Below, piece by piece: positions 1 through 8,668 of a stretch of 64,000 nt of DNA. A program made the translations under genes and the position numbers. The first letter of the stretch is position 1, and every line of letters starts with the position of its first letter. The notes under the pieces were generated by a model. It did not search any database. It was not told the DNA's origin and worked only from the letters and a program-made list of their open reading frames with translations. This stretch comes from Corynebacterium sp. 13CS0277 (lineage in GTDB: Bacteria; Actinomycetota; Actinomycetes; Mycobacteriales; Mycobacteriaceae). The stretch is from positions 62,001-126,000 of the forward strand of contig NZ_PPDL01000006.1 of NCBI RefSeq assembly GCF_002994655.1, given 5' to 3'.

Positions 1-718
1 CGTGCAGCATGGACAAAAACTGCCGGTAGCGTTTCTGCGGCCCGTCGGAGGCGGCGTAGCCGCAGATCTGTTTCTTCGACACCCACTCCGCGAGGTGGTC
101 GACCACCGTGTCGAGATCCGACTGGTCGGGCACGACGATGAGTACCCCGCCGCCCTCCAGGGCGACTTTCACCGCCAGTGCGGCGAGCGCCTCCTCGTGG
201 TGGTCGTGGGGGATCCAGTTCCATACCGCGCGCGCCGCCTGGCCGGCGAGCACCGCGTCCACGAAGGATTCGCCGAAGCGGTAGGTCAACCAGCCCGACA
301 GGTCGGGTTCCGTGGCGGTACCGAGCTCCTCCCACGGGGTGGTGGTGTCGGTTTTCTCCGCGCCGGCGTGCCGCGGCGGCACCGCCAGCCGGATAACGTC
401 CGCCCGGGTGCCCGCGTAGCGGGCGGCCACGGATTCCACCATCTCCATCTGGCCGGGCGGCAGCACCACTTCCGGGGAGACGACTTTGTCGATCCAGGAC
501 AAGGTGCCGGTGAAGTCCGATTCGGCGAGCCGGGCGAGCACGATGCCGTCGACGCGGCGGCCGTGGAAGAAGATCCGCACCCGCACGCCCGGCTGGACGA
601 GCTCGTGGAACTCCTCCTGCACCTGGTAGTCGAAGGCCCGGTCCAGGTGCGCGAGCGGCAGCAGCGGCAGCACACGGGCGACTGGCAGGCTCGGGGCGGG
701 GATCCGGACTGGGGGCAT
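1..718 (-). CDS. priA: Primosomal protein N' (PriA), 3' part outside window
   Basis: PriA recognises stalled replication forks and helps reload the replisome. About 239 N-terminal residues are visible; the gene runs off the left edge. The ATG at 718 begins MPPVRIPAPSLPV, followed by the DNA 3'-end-binding fold (FDYQV, GVRVRIFFHGRRVDG). Where proteobacterial PriA has its Walker A loop, around residue 165, this protein reads WNWIPHDHHEEALAAL, with no GxxGxGKT. Loss of helicase motifs is known for actinobacterial PriA, so the role is probably structural rather than unwinding. It lies downstream of metK in the same direction, beyond a strong hairpin. Identity rests on the N-terminal fold and on gene order. 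Confidence 0.88.
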   Translation of the reverse strand, partial: MPPVRIPAPSLPVARVLPLLPLAHLDRAFDYQVQEEFHELVQPGVRVRIFFHGRRVDGIVLARLAESDFTGTLSWIDKVVSPEVVLPPGQMEMVESVAARYAGTRADVIRLAVPPRHAGAEKTDTTTPWEELGTATEPDLSGWLTYRFGESFVDAVLAGQAARAVWNWIPHDHHEEALAALAVKVALEGGGVLIVVPDQSDLDTVVDHLAEWVSKKQICGYAASDGPQKRYRQFLSMLH

Positions 719-789
719 GGCTAACAGACTAGACGAGCCACACCTGCCGCCGCTGCAGCGCGGAGACACCGTGGCGGGCAGATGCACAA

Positions 790-838
790 GCACCCGCGCA
801 GGCGCGCGCAGGAGTTCCTGCGGCGCTCACGCGGGTGC
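790..838 (-). terminator. Hairpin terminator after metK
   Basis: A 9-bp perfect inverted repeat (GCACCCGCG at 790-798, CGCGGGTGC at 830-838) encloses a second hairpin (GCAGGA/TCCTGC, 808-821). It starts 18 nt past the metK stop. On the minus strand it is followed by TTGTGC, so there is no real U-tract. Confidence 0.6.
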
Positions 839-855
839 GTCCAAGTGCGGGGGCG

Positions 856-2079
856 TTAGATGCCAGCGGCGGCCTTGAGGGCCTCGGCCCGGTCGGTGCG
901 CTCCCAGGGCAGATCCAGGTCGGTGCGGCCGAAGTGGCCGTACGCGGAGGTCTGGGCGTAGATGGGGCGCAGCAGATCCAGGTCGCGGATGATGCTCGCC
1001 GGCCGCAGGTCGAAGACCTCGGCGACGGCGCGCTGAATGTCGGAATCCTTCAGGCCCTCGCGGGCGGTGCCGAAGGTCTCAACGTAGAGGCCGACGGGCT
1101 TCGCGCGGCCAATGGCGTAGGCCACCTGGACTTCAGCGCGGTCGGCGAGGCCTGCGGCGACGATGTTCTTCGCCACCCAGCGCATGGCGTACGCCCCGGA
1201 GCGATCCACCTTGCTGGGGTCCTTACCGGAGAACGCGCCGCCACCGTGGCGGGCCATGCCGCCGTAGGTGTCGACGATAATCTTGCGGCCCGTCAGCCCC
1301 GCATCGCCCATGGGGCCGCCCATGACGAAAGACCCGGAGGGGTTGACGAAGAGCTGCAGGTCCTCGTCGACGAGGTGCTCGACCCCCGCCTCGGCGAGGA
1401 CGACGTCGACGACGTGGGTGCGGATCTGCTGCTCCAGCCACTGCTGCGTGACGTCCTCATCGTGCTGGGTGGACACCACAATCGCGTCGATGCGCACCGG
1501 GCGGTCGTGATCGTCGTAACCGATGGTCACCTGGGTCTTGCCGTCCGGCCGCAGGCCGGGCACGATGCCCTCCTTGCGCACCTGGGTGAGGCGCCGTGCG
1601 AGCCGGTGGGCGATGCTGATCGGCAGCGGCATGTACTCCGGGGTTTCGTTCGTCGCGTAGCCGAACATCAGCCCCTGGTCGCCCGCACCAATCTGGTCCG
1701 CGCCTTCGGCGTCGGTGTGCTCCGCGCGGTCGGTCGGGGTGGACACGCCGGCACCAATCTCCTCCGACTGGTCGCCGATCGCCACGGACACACCACAGGA
1801 ACGGCCATCGAAGCCGACCTGGGAGGACTCGAAGCCGATGTCGAGGAGCTTCTGCCGCACCAGGCGGGGGATCTCCACGTAGCCGGCGGTCTTCACCTCA
1901 CCGACGATCATGACCTGACCGGTGGTGACCACCGTCTCCACGGCGACGCGGGAGGTGGGATCCTGCTGCAGCATCGCGTCGAGGATCGTGTCGGAAATCG
2001 CGTCGCAGATTTTATCCGGGTGGCCTTCAGTGACGGATTCACTGGTGAACAGGCGCAAGTTGCTTTGGGGCTGACCCAC
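856..2079 (-). CDS. metK: S-adenosylmethionine synthetase
   Basis: Makes S-adenosylmethionine from methionine and ATP, releasing phosphate and pyrophosphate; the product is the cell's methyl donor. The protein is 407 aa, the normal family length. Signatures seen are [13 protein letters not shown] at the N-terminus, the ATP-binding motif GAGDQG, and the glycine-rich loop GGGAFSGKD. The GTG at 2079 is chosen because an AAAGGA Shine-Dalgarno sequence lies about 8 nt upstream and the family's N-terminus begins there; the open frame extends to 2304 but that part is not family-like. A promoter carrying an McbR operator lies about 190 nt upstream, so repression linked to sulfur amino acid status is expected. 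Confidence 0.97.
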   Translation of the reverse strand: MGQPQSNLRLFTSESVTEGHPDKICDAISDTILDAMLQQDPTSRVAVETVVTTGQVMIVGEVKTAGYVEIPRLVRQKLLDIGFESSQVGFDGRSCGVSVAIGDQSEEIGAGVSTPTDRAEHTDAEGADQIGAGDQGLMFGYATNETPEYMPLPISIAHRLARRLTQVRKEGIVPGLRPDGKTQVTIGYDDHDRPVRIDAIVVSTQHDEDVTQQWLEQQIRTHVVDVVLAEAGVEHLVDEDLQLFVNPSGSFVMGGPMGDAGLTGRKIIVDTYGGMARHGGGAFSGKDPSKVDRSGAYAMRWVAKNIVAAGLADRAEVQVAYAIGRAKPVGLYVETFGTAREGLKDSDIQRAVAEVFDLRPASIIRDLDLLRPIYAQTSAYGHFGRTDLDLPWERTDRAEALKAAAGI

Positions 2080-2235
2080 TGGAGTTGTCCTTTGCACGTT
2101 GCCACACGCGCCCCCGCGCAACCCATTGACGGTGCAGGAACACAACCGGTGGGGGCGGGAGGATGTGGGGGAAAATGATGTGTGGTGCCTGGCCCTGCCG
2201 CCCGGGCGAGCATCTGCCCGATCACGACCCAAGGG

Positions 2236-2263
2236 GGTGCGCAGCACGCGCTGCGCGGGCACC
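2236..2263 (-). other. Hairpin in metK 5' untranslated region
   Basis: GCGCAGC (2239-2245) pairs with GCTGCGC (2250-2256), and an outer GGT/ACC pairing extends the stem. It would form within the first 30 or so nt of the predicted metK transcript. It does not resemble a SAM riboswitch that I can recognise; it may act as a 5' stabilising structure. Confidence 0.35.
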
Positions 2264-2274
2264 ACCTGGCGAAC

Positions 2275-2304
2275 AATATAGACTAAGCTGTCTACGAGCG
2301 TCAA
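2275..2304 (-). promoter_or_regulatory. metK promoter
   Basis: On the minus strand TTGACG (2299-2304, -35) and TATATT (2275-2280, -10) are separated by 18 bp. Both are close to the corynebacterial sigma-A consensus. The predicted start site is near 2268, giving a leader of about 190 nt before the metK GTG. Confidence 0.7.
2279..2294. promoter_or_regulatory. McbR operator (TAGAC-N6-GTCTA)
   Basis: Perfect palindromic half-sites TAGAC (2279-2283) and GTCTA (2290-2294) are separated by 6 bp. This is exactly the published binding motif of McbR, the TetR-type repressor of sulfur metabolism in Corynebacterium glutamicum, and metK is a known target there. The site fills the spacer between the -35 and -10 boxes, so a bound repressor would block RNA polymerase. 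Confidence 0.85.
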
Positions 2305-2340
2305 CTACTGACGCCCGCAGCCACCCACGACGGGTCAGTG

Positions 2341-3663
2341 TCACCCGTGCGACGCCGCAGCGCCGCGCAGCCGCACAGCCGCATCGAGAATCCGGCCGGC
2401 GACGACATACTTCGATGCCAACGGCACGACCTCATCCTCACCAGTGCGACTGAGCAGCCAGCCCTGGTTGGTGGCCTGACCAAAGACGACGCCGTCGCCC
2501 ACCTCGTTGCACATGAGCAGATCGCAGCCCTTCCGGGCCAGCTTCTGCCGGCCGTACTCCTCGGCGCTGGCGTGCGCGTCGCCGGTCTCCGCCGCGAAAC
2601 CGACGATCGTGGCGTCCGCGCGCACTGCGGGCAGCTCCTCCCCCGCACCGGCGGAGTCGCCGGCAGCCTGGGCCGCACGGCCCGCCACCAGGCCACGCAA
2701 GATATCGGGATTCTCCACGAGCGCCACCTGCGACAACGCATCGTCGGACTGGCCCTTTTTCAACTTCGACTCCGCCAACGTCGCCGGACGGTAGTCCGCC
2801 ACCGCAGCCGCCATGACGATGACGTCCGCCGTGGGCGCATGGGCCGCCACCGCAGCCTGCAGATCACGGGCGGAACGAATCCGCACCACCTCGGCGCCCG
2901 CAGGTGTCGGCAGCTCCGCCGTGGCACCGGCGATAACAGTGACGTGGGCGCCCCGTTGTGCGGCCACCTCCCCCAGGGCGAAGCCCTGCTTGCCGGAGGA
3001 CTGGTTGCCGATGAAGCGCACCGGGTCGATGGCTTCCCGGGTACCGCCGGCAGTGATGAGGACCTCCAGGCCCTCCAAGTCGCGGGTAAGCGTCCCACCG
3101 GCGCGGACGTACTCCGCCAAGGCGAAAATCTGCTCCGGATCCAACAGTCGGCCCGGGCCCGTGTCCTTACCCGTCAGTCGGCCGTGCGCCGGCTCCAACA
3201 CAACAACGCCCCGCCGGCGCAGGGTGGCCACGTTGTCCTGAGTGGCCGGATTGTTCCACATCTCCGTATGCATGGCGGGGGCCACCACCACCGGGCACGT
3301 CGCCACGAGACAGGTGGCGGTGAGCAAATCGTCGGCGCGGCCGGCAGCCAGGCGGGCCAGCAGGTCCGCGGTCGCCGGCGCGATGACCACGAGGTCGGCG
3401 TGTTGTCCGACGTGCACGTGGCGCACCTCGTCGACGGCCTCGAACACGCTCACCGACACCGGGTTGCCACTCAACGCCTCAAAGGTTGCGGGGCCGACGA
3501 AGTTGCAGGCAGCCTCCGTCGGCACCACGCGCACGTTGTGCCCGGACTCGGTGAACAGGCGCACCAGGTGGCAGGCCTTGTAGGCGGCGATACCGCCCGC
3601 CACACCCACCACCACATTGGGGCGGGCGGCGGGCTGGGTTGCCGCAGCTGAAGCTTCACTCAT
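2341..3663 (-). CDS. coaBC: Coenzyme A biosynthesis bifunctional protein CoaBC (Dfp)
   Basis: Joins 4'-phosphopantothenate to cysteine (CoaB) and decarboxylates the product to 4'-phosphopantetheine (CoaC). The N-terminal half is the FMN-dependent decarboxylase: VVGVAGGIAAYKA at the flavin loop and the PAMHTEMW active-site segment. The C-terminal half is the synthetase, with the conserved lysine motif SKLKKGQ. Taking ATG 3663 gives 440 aa. A GTG five codons upstream (3678) has a slightly better-placed purine run (GGAAG), so the true start could be either. It sits downstream of rpoZ, in the usual actinobacterial order, but is separated from it by a 360-bp gap with a strong hairpin. Confidence 0.95.
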   Translation of the reverse strand: MSEASAAATQPAARPNVVVGVAGGIAAYKACHLVRLFTESGHNVRVVPTEAACNFVGPATFEALSGNPVSVSVFEAVDEVRHVHVGQHADLVVIAPATADLLARLAAGRADDLLTATCLVATCPVVVAPAMHTEMWNNPATQDNVATLRRRGVVVLEPAHGRLTGKDTGPGRLLDPEQIFALAEYVRAGGTLTRDLEGLEVLITAGGTREAIDPVRFIGNQSSGKQGFALGEVAAQRGAHVTVIAGATAELPTPAGAEVVRIRSARDLQAAVAAHAPTADVIVMAAAVADYRPATLAESKLKKGQSDDALSQVALVENPDILRGLVAGRAAQAAGDSAGAGEELPAVRADATIVGFAAETGDAHASAEEYGRQKLARKGCDLLMCNEVGDGVVFGQATNQGWLLSRTGEDEVVPLASKYVVAGRILDAAVRLRGAAASHG

Positions 3664-4023
3664 GGGTCGAGACCACACCTTTTTCTTCCATTGTCAGGAT
3701 GTCGCGAAGGGCTCCCGGCCGACGCCACATCGCGCGGTGGCGGTGGCCCTGGAACGGAAGAGCCCTGAAGGGGAAAAGTCTGCACCCACCCTACCGCCCC
3801 ACCCCGCCACGCAGCCCACCACCCCTGCCGCACCCTTGGTGTTCCCAGCGACCACGCCGGAGGGCGCACCCGACTGAAGTTCGAGACATAGCTGCAGCCC
3901 CGCACCCCTCCCGCCGCCCACCATGGGTGGACGTGCGGATGATGACAGGGGTGCGGGGCTGCGAACACTCCGCGCAGCGTGTGGACGACACACGGTCGTC
4001 GCACCGCAGCGCGAGCAGGAGGC
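3664..4023. other. Intergenic region rpoZ-coaBC
   Basis: 360 bp without a convincing gene; reading frames here have no recognisable product. It holds the 16-bp hairpin described separately and presumably the coaBC promoter, which I could not pick out with confidence. Confidence 0.6.
3894..3962 (-). terminator. 16-bp hairpin downstream of rpoZ
   Basis: A perfect 16-bp inverted repeat at 3894-3909 and 3947-3962 (arm GCAGCCCCGCACCCCT), with a smaller CCACC/GGTGG hairpin inside the loop. It begins 62 nt after the rpoZ stop. There is no U-tract on the minus strand. Termination is the likely function. Confidence 0.6.
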
Positions 4024-4329
4024 TTAGCCTTCGGTGTGCTCCAGGAGACCGCGGTCGATTTCGCGCAGGGCGATCGTCAGCGGCTTTTCTTCCTTGGTGT
4101 GGTTCACCAACGGGCCCACGTACTCGAAGACGCCTTCTTCCTGCTGCAGCTCGTAGCTGTTGATCTGGCGCGCGCGCTTCGCGGCGAAGATCACCAGCGC
4201 GTACTTGCTGGACACGTGCTTGAGCAGGTTATCGATCGGCGGAGCCGTGATACCCACCGGCGGATCGAAGATCTCGTCGTTGATCGCCCGGTCGTGGGCG
4301 ATCTTCAGGTCGGTTGCAACGTCAGTCAC
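4024..4329 (-). CDS. rpoZ: RNA polymerase omega subunit
   Basis: The small omega subunit helps assemble and stabilise RNA polymerase by clamping the beta' subunit. The 101-aa product has the family core [28 protein letters not shown] followed by a short acidic tail. In this motif each run quoted is split by conserved positions: PPIDNLL, SKYALV and AAKRARQI. The start is GTG at 4329; the upstream Shine-Dalgarno sequence is weak. It lies 208 bp after gmk with a hairpin between them, in the conserved mihF-gmk-rpoZ-coaBC-metK-priA order. Confidence 0.96.
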   Translation of the reverse strand: MTDVATDLKIAHDRAINDEIFDPPVGITAPPIDNLLKHVSSKYALVIFAAKRARQINSYELQQEEGVFEYVGPLVNHTKEEKPLTIALREIDRGLLEHTEG

Positions 4330-4466
4330 GTCAACTCGTTTTCTTCACAGTTTTTGTTGAGGCGGGAGTCGTGAAGGGAAAGGCTCGTGCCTTGCCTTCA
4401 CCCCGGCCCCAGTTGTCACAGTGCCGCGCCTGCGCAGACACGCGCGCGGCGGCGAGAAGCGGTGGA

Positions 4467-4519
4467 CCGGGTGAGGTCGCACCGCCGTCTCAACAGCACC
4501 TTTCACGGGCCTCACCCGG
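4467..4519 (-). terminator. 10-bp hairpin between gmk and rpoZ
   Basis: A perfect 10-bp inverted repeat, CCGGGTGAGG (4467-4476) and CCTCACCCGG (4510-4519), begins 19 nt after the gmk stop. There is no U-tract. It could terminate or attenuate read-through into rpoZ. Confidence 0.5.
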
Positions 4520-4537
4520 GGGTGTGTCCGCGGGGTG

Positions 4538-5119
4538 TTAACGGTCCGTGGTGCCGAGGAGAATGTCGCGGAGCTGCTGCACCGCCACATCGACGTCCTC
4601 GTTGACGATGACGTAGCGGAACTCGTCCGAAGCGGCGAGCTCTTCGCGGGCAGTTTCCAGGCGACGTGCAATCACGTCCTCCGGCTCCGTGCCGCGCCCG
4701 GTGAGACGCTCCACGAGAATCTCCCAGCTCGGCGGGGCCAAGAACACGGTCTGCGCCTCGGGCTTGAGTGCGGCGATCGCGCGAGCGCCCACCAGGTCCA
4801 CCTCGACGAGCACCGGACGGCCGGAAGCAAGCGCTTCCTCCACCGGCTTCGCGGGGGTACCGGAGCGCTGCAGGCCACCGTGAATGTCAGCCCATTCCAG
4901 CATGCGACCGTTGTCGATGTTGTCCTGGAACTGCTCCGGGGTGACGAAGAAGTAGTCTTCCCCGTCGACCTCGCCGGGGCGGGGTGCGCGCGTCGTCATC
5001 GACACCGAGAAGTACATCTCGGGCAGTTCTTCGCGCAGGCGATGAACCACCGTGGATTTGCCCACGGCAGAGGGGCCAGCCAGAACAACCAGCTGGCCGG
5101 TGCGGCTATCGCCGGCCAT
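4538..5119 (-). CDS. gmk: Guanylate kinase
   Basis: Phosphorylates GMP to GDP with ATP, an essential step in guanine nucleotide supply. The 193-aa protein has the P-loop GPSAVGKST near residues 15-23 and the GMP-binding segment [17 protein letters not shown]. Its ATG at 5119 is only 2 bp past the mihF stop, so the pair is co-transcribed and probably translationally coupled. The length is normal. Confidence 0.97.
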   Translation of the reverse strand: MAGDSRTGQLVVLAGPSAVGKSTVVHRLREELPEMYFSVSMTTRAPRPGEVDGEDYFFVTPEQFQDNIDNGRMLEWADIHGGLQRSGTPAKPVEEALASGRPVLVEVDLVGARAIAALKPEAQTVFLAPPSWEILVERLTGRGTEPEDVIARRLETAREELAASDEFRYVIVNEDVDVAVQQLRDILLGTTDR

Positions 5120-5121
5120 TG

Positions 5122-5448
5122 TTAGTCCTCGGAGGAGAAGCCGAAGCGCTCCAGCAGGGCGCGACGCTGACGCTCACCCAGGCCGCGCAGACGACGGGTC
5201 TGAGCGATCTCGAGCTCGTCCATGATCTCCTTAGCCTTGACCTTGCCGACCTTGGGCAGAGCCTCCAGCAGCGCGGAAACCTTGGTCTTGCCAATGATCT
5301 CGTCGCTCTGGGCCTTATCCAGAACTTCCTTGAGGTTGGTGTTGCCGCGCTTGAGGTTTTCCTTCAGCTCAGCACGTGCCTTGCGGGCCTCAGCGGCCTT
5401 CGCGAGGGCTTCCTTGCGCTGCTCGTCGGTCAACTTGGGAAGGGCCAC
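5122..5448 (-). CDS. mihF: Actinobacterial integration host factor mIHF
   Basis: A nucleoid protein found only in actinobacteria; it binds and bends or compacts DNA and was first described as a host factor for mycobacteriophage L5 integration. The 108-aa product opens with a charged helical region rich in Lys, Arg and Glu and then has the helix-hairpin-helix-like [13 protein letters not shown]. The start is GTG at 5448 with GGAGG 7 nt upstream. It heads the gmk-rpoZ group and has its own candidate promoter some 275 nt upstream. Confidence 0.95.
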   Translation of the reverse strand: MALPKLTDEQRKEALAKAAEARKARAELKENLKRGNTNLKEVLDKAQSDEIIGKTKVSALLEALPKVGKVKAKEIMDELEIAQTRRLRGLGERQRRALLERFGFSSED

Positions 5449-5999
5449 GGGGTTTCCTCCATCTAAATGTTTTCGGGATGTCCGGGTCAGTTCACGTCAC
5501 TGGCCACGCGATGTGCTCACCCAACGACACGCCCGCAGACTGCGGGTGCGTGTTGGCGGGGCACCGTGACCGGTACGACGACAAACTGTCCGCGCTGTGA
5601 CGCTACCACCACCAGCAGGCGGCGGGGCGAGATGTGGTCAGCGCCCGGACGATGAGTTGAAATGCTTCATGAAAGCGCCGCCACCTGCGAAATTGCATCC
5701 ATGTCGGTCGCGAAGCTTCAGCTAGTCTAGCACCACGTGCGCAAAATCCAAGGTGGACCCCTCAAACCTGCACGTCAATCGCGCCCCATCAGTCACACAC
5801 CATACAGAAAACCGCAGGTCACGGCCCACTTCGTGTGGGCACGCGCAGGAGACATGCGACCTGGGAAAACCCTGCACTCTTACCCCCTGCATCCACCGGG
5901 GCCTGGCCTGCAGCCACACCGATCGCTGCCAGCACAGTCGCGACCCGGGCATCGCTGCGGACACCGGGGTGCCGCAGGGCAGCCACCAGGTGGCTTATA
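5449..5999. other. Divergent intergenic region mihF / AEC permease
   Basis: 551 bp between divergently read genes. It contains the candidate mihF promoter (5724-5751) and a small imperfect dyad around 5529-5553. I see no gene in it. The promoter for the permease was not identified; an AGGTGG Shine-Dalgarno sequence lies 6 nt before the GTG at 6000. Confidence 0.6.
5724..5751 (-). promoter_or_regulatory. Candidate mihF promoter
   Basis: On the minus strand an extended -10, TGC-TAGACT (hexamer 5724-5729), lies 16 bp from TTGGAT (5746-5751). TAGACT fits the corynebacterial TANANT -10 pattern. The implied leader is about 270 nt. Confidence 0.5.
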
Positions 6000-6917
6000 G
6001 TGAGCGGAATGACCGGCGTTCTTCAGGGCTTCACCATCATTTTCGCGGTGATCTTCGCGGGCTATCTCCTTGCCCGCTTCCGCATCATCAACAGTGACGA
6101 GCAGCGACTCGTACTCAACCGGGTGGCGTTTTTCGCCGCCACCCCGGCACTGCTGTTCACGGTCGTCGCCCAGGCGGACGCCACCCACTTGTTCTCCCCC
6201 GTCATCGCGGTGCAGGCGCTCAGCGCCCTGCTCATTGCGGCGATTTTCGTGGCACTGTCGCGGGTGTTCTTCCCCACCGATAAGGCCTCGACGGTGATGG
6301 GCGCGGCCTCGACGGGCTACGTCAACTCCAACAACATTGGCCTGCCGGTCGGCATGTATGTCCTCGGCAACGCCGCCTACGTGCCGCCACTGTTGGTGCT
6401 GCAGCTGGTGGTGTTCACGCCAATCATCTTGGCGCTCATCGCCCCCGGCAAGGCCTGGCAGGCAGTGCGCCAGGCCGTGACGAGCCCCATCGTGCTGGGT
6501 GCCGCAGCCGGTCTCGTGGTGTCGCTCAATGACCTCACCGTTCCGGAACTCGTCTGGGAGCCGCTCACGCTCCTCGGTGGGGCGTCGATCCCGATGATCC
6601 TCATGAGCTTTGGTGCCTCCCTGCGGGACGCCCGCCCACTGGCCGTGGCCTCGGAGCGCCGCGCGGCACTCACGGGAACTGCGCTGAAGATCGCCGGCAT
6701 GCCGGTGATGTCCTTCCTCCTCGCCTACCTCCTCGGGCTGCGGGGCGACGAGCTGTATGCCTGCGTCATCCTTGCCGCGCTGCCGACAGCGCAGAACGTC
6801 TACAACTACGCCGCCACCTACCAAAAGGGCATGGTCATCGCCCGCGACGTCATCCTGCTGTCGACGTTTATCGCGCTCCCCGTCATGCTCATCGTGGCGC
6901 TTGCCTTCGGACGCTGA
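6000..6917 (+). CDS. AEC-family transporter (auxin efflux carrier fold)
   Basis: A polytopic membrane protein of the auxin efflux carrier (AEC) family, which in bacteria exports or takes up small organic acids such as malate or malonate. The substrate cannot be told here. The product is 305 aa with about ten hydrophobic segments in two halves joined by a short loop, the usual layout. Conserved-looking parts are GYVNSNNIGLPVG in the first half and LPTAQNVYNYA in the second. I chose GTG 6000 because AGGTGG sits 6 nt upstream; ATG 6009 in the same frame is possible. It is the first of four plus-strand genes set between mihF and pyrF. Confidence 0.85.
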   Translation: MSGMTGVLQGFTIIFAVIFAGYLLARFRIINSDEQRLVLNRVAFFAATPALLFTVVAQADATHLFSPVIAVQALSALLIAAIFVALSRVFFPTDKASTVMGAASTGYVNSNNIGLPVGMYVLGNAAYVPPLLVLQLVVFTPIILALIAPGKAWQAVRQAVTSPIVLGAAAGLVVSLNDLTVPELVWEPLTLLGGASIPMILMSFGASLRDARPLAVASERRAALTGTALKIAGMPVMSFLLAYLLGLRGDELYACVILAALPTAQNVYNYAATYQKGMVIARDVILLSTFIALPVMLIVALAFGR

Positions 6918-6942
6918 CGCCACGCATCGCCGACGCTTTTGC

Positions 6943-6975
6943 AAAGAATTTTTTGAAAAAACACAGAAATTCTTT
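6943..6975. promoter_or_regulatory. 9-bp inverted repeat, candidate operator of the ArsR-like gene
   Basis: AAAGAATTT (6943-6951) and AAATTCTTT (6967-6975) form a perfect 9-bp inverted repeat with a 15-nt A-rich spacer. It stands out as AT-rich in a GC-rich setting and ends 23 bp before the regulator's ATG. An autoregulatory operator is the simplest reading; an AT-rich stem would make a poor terminator for the permease. Confidence 0.45.
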
Positions 6976-6998
6976 CACGTTCTCCGTAGGGTGAAGGC

Positions 6999-7598
6999 AT
7001 GACACCCCCACCGGCAACCTCGCCGTTACCGCACGATCGTGGGTCTCACGCCCCCGAATCCGCTGCACACGCCGCACTTGTCCACCGCCTCGACCGCCTT
7101 GAGCAGCGACTCGCAGCACTAGAAAACTCTCAGGCAGCGCACACCCCAGTTGACTCCGCGGCTGCGGGGGTAGGCGCTGCGACCACCGCGGGGTGGCTGG
7201 TGGAGGAACTGCACCTGCGCCACCCGGAGGACGCCGTCTGTTTCGGCGGCACCCATGACGGTGTGCACTGGCAACTCACCCGCCCCACCGACGTGCTGCT
7301 CGACAGGGAGTGGACCACCGCCGTGGAGAGCCTTGCCGCCCTGGGCCACCCGGCACGCTTAAGAATCTTGCAGCTGGTACTCAACGGCACGGCGACCATC
7401 CGGGGCCTGAGCGAGGCTGGTGCGGACACGGCCAGCGGCGAGGGGGTGCTCGGCACCTCGGGGCAGATCTACCACCACGTCAGGCTGCTCGCCCAGGCCG
7501 GGTGGCTCAGCCCGGGCCCGCAGCGCACCTGGCAGGTTCCCGCCACGCGCAAGATTCCTTTGCTCGTCATCCTCGCGGCTGCGGAGACCCACCCATGA
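6999..7598 (+). CDS. ArsR-like winged-helix regulator
   Basis: A 199-aa putative DNA-binding protein. Residues 25-50 form a short coiled coil (heptads in HRLDRLEQRLAALENSQ). A winged helix-turn-helix follows in the C-terminal half: SLAALGHPARLRILQLVL is the characteristic ArsR helix 1-2 segment, and QIYHHVRLLAQAGWL is the recognition helix and wing. No paired-cysteine metal site is visible, so it probably senses something other than a thiophilic metal. An ATG overlap (ATGA) couples it to the serine hydrolase gene. A purine-rich GAAGG lies just before the start, and a 9-bp inverted repeat upstream could be its operator. Confidence 0.75.
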   Translation: MTPPPATSPLPHDRGSHAPESAAHAALVHRLDRLEQRLAALENSQAAHTPVDSAAAGVGAATTAGWLVEELHLRHPEDAVCFGGTHDGVHWQLTRPTDVLLDREWTTAVESLAALGHPARLRILQLVLNGTATIRGLSEAGADTASGEGVLGTSGQIYHHVRLLAQAGWLSPGPQRTWQVPATRKIPLLVILAAAETHP

Positions 7599-8668
7599 GG
7601 AGAATCACGCGGCGGGCGGGTGCCCTCGGAATCATGGGTGTCACTGTCCTCGGTGTGGGCCTGCTCTTCCGGCCCCAGCAGCCCACTCTCGCCGACCTCG
7701 AGGGCTTGGCCGGGACTCGGGGCGCGATCATCTCTCTCGCCGGCGACACCCTCGACATCCGCACCGCCGGCACCCAGTCCACCTCTGCGCTGAAGTCTTC
7801 TGAGTCCGCACAGCCCGAGGGTGCCTGCGTCGATGCCTTCGAAGTGGGGTCGATCTCCAAGGCGATGACGGGGTTGGTTCTCGCCGACGCCCTCGAGCGC
7901 GGCGAACTGCATCTCGACACCCCCATCCCCGACCATCCGGGGCTCACCCTGCGCGACGTCGTCACCCACCATTCCGGCCTCCCCCGCAGCGGCAGCGGCC
8001 TCAAGCACACAGCACGGCTCATGCTCTCCAGCATCACGGGGGCCAACCCTTACGACCCCACCCCTGGGGCGCTGGCCCAGCAGCTCGCTGAGCTCGACCT
8101 CAACGAGGTACAACCGGGGACTTTTCGCTACTCCAACCTCGGTGCCGCGAGCACCGGCGCCCTGTTCCCCCGCTACCTTGGCGGCGACTACGCCACCGTC
8201 ATGCAGCAACGCTTGTTTGCCCCGCTCGGCATGCACGACACCTTCGTGCAGACCCTCGATCACACGGTGTGCCCAGGGTTCAGCGGGGCGGGCCTGGCCC
8301 AGGACCCGTGGGTGATGGGCGACTACTCCCCCGCCGGCGGCATCGTATCCACCCCGGAGGACATGGGCCGACTGCTCCGCGCCCTGCTGGCGGGCACCGC
8401 CCCCGGCATGAGTGCCCTGGAGCCCTTGGCACCCAGCACCCCCGGTGAGCAGATCGGCATGTTCTGGATGCTCACGCCGCAGCACACCGCCGCCGACTCC
8501 CACACAGCGCCCACACCGCTGGCGTGGCACGACGGTGCCACTGCCGGCTACGGCAGCTATCTGGGCATCGACCGCACGCGCGGCCGGGGTGTCGTGGTGC
8601 TCTCCAATTCGCCTGCTGACCACACAGCCCGGGGCGAAAAACTCCTTCGTGAAGGGCATTCCTCATGA
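7595..8668 (+). CDS. Serine hydrolase of the class C beta-lactamase / DD-peptidase family
   Basis: A predicted exported serine hydrolase, 357 aa. Residues 8-25 are a hydrophobic N-terminal segment after two Arg pairs, fitting a signal anchor or signal peptide. All three family motifs are intact: SxxK as SISK (86-89), YxN as YSN (179-181) and HxG as HDG (312-314). The fold is shared by AmpC, DD-carboxypeptidases and esterases, so resistance cannot be assumed; a peptidoglycan or ester substrate is just as likely. Its ATG overlaps the regulator's stop (ATGA at 7595-7598) and its own stop overlaps the next gene in the same way. Confidence 0.85.
   Translation: MRRITRRAGALGIMGVTVLGVGLLFRPQQPTLADLEGLAGTRGAIISLAGDTLDIRTAGTQSTSALKSSESAQPEGACVDAFEVGSISKAMTGLVLADALERGELHLDTPIPDHPGLTLRDVVTHHSGLPRSGSGLKHTARLMLSSITGANPYDPTPGALAQQLAELDLNEVQPGTFRYSNLGAASTGALFPRYLGGDYATVMQQRLFAPLGMHDTFVQTLDHTVCPGFSGAGLAQDPWVMGDYSPAGGIVSTPEDMGRLLRALLAGTAPGMSALEPLAPSTPGEQIGMFWMLTPQHTAADSHTAPTPLAWHDGATAGYGSYLGIDRTRGRGVVVLSNSPADHTARGEKLLREGHSS

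Noticed and set aside
2080..2268. SAM riboswitch in the metK leader
   Set aside because: The leader has one simple hairpin but none of the conserved multi-stem elements of known SAM riboswitches, and the McbR operator already explains regulation.
7595..8668. Beta-lactam resistance gene
   Set aside because: The SxxK, YxN and HxG motifs are shared with peptidases and esterases; nothing in the sequence shows beta-lactamase activity.
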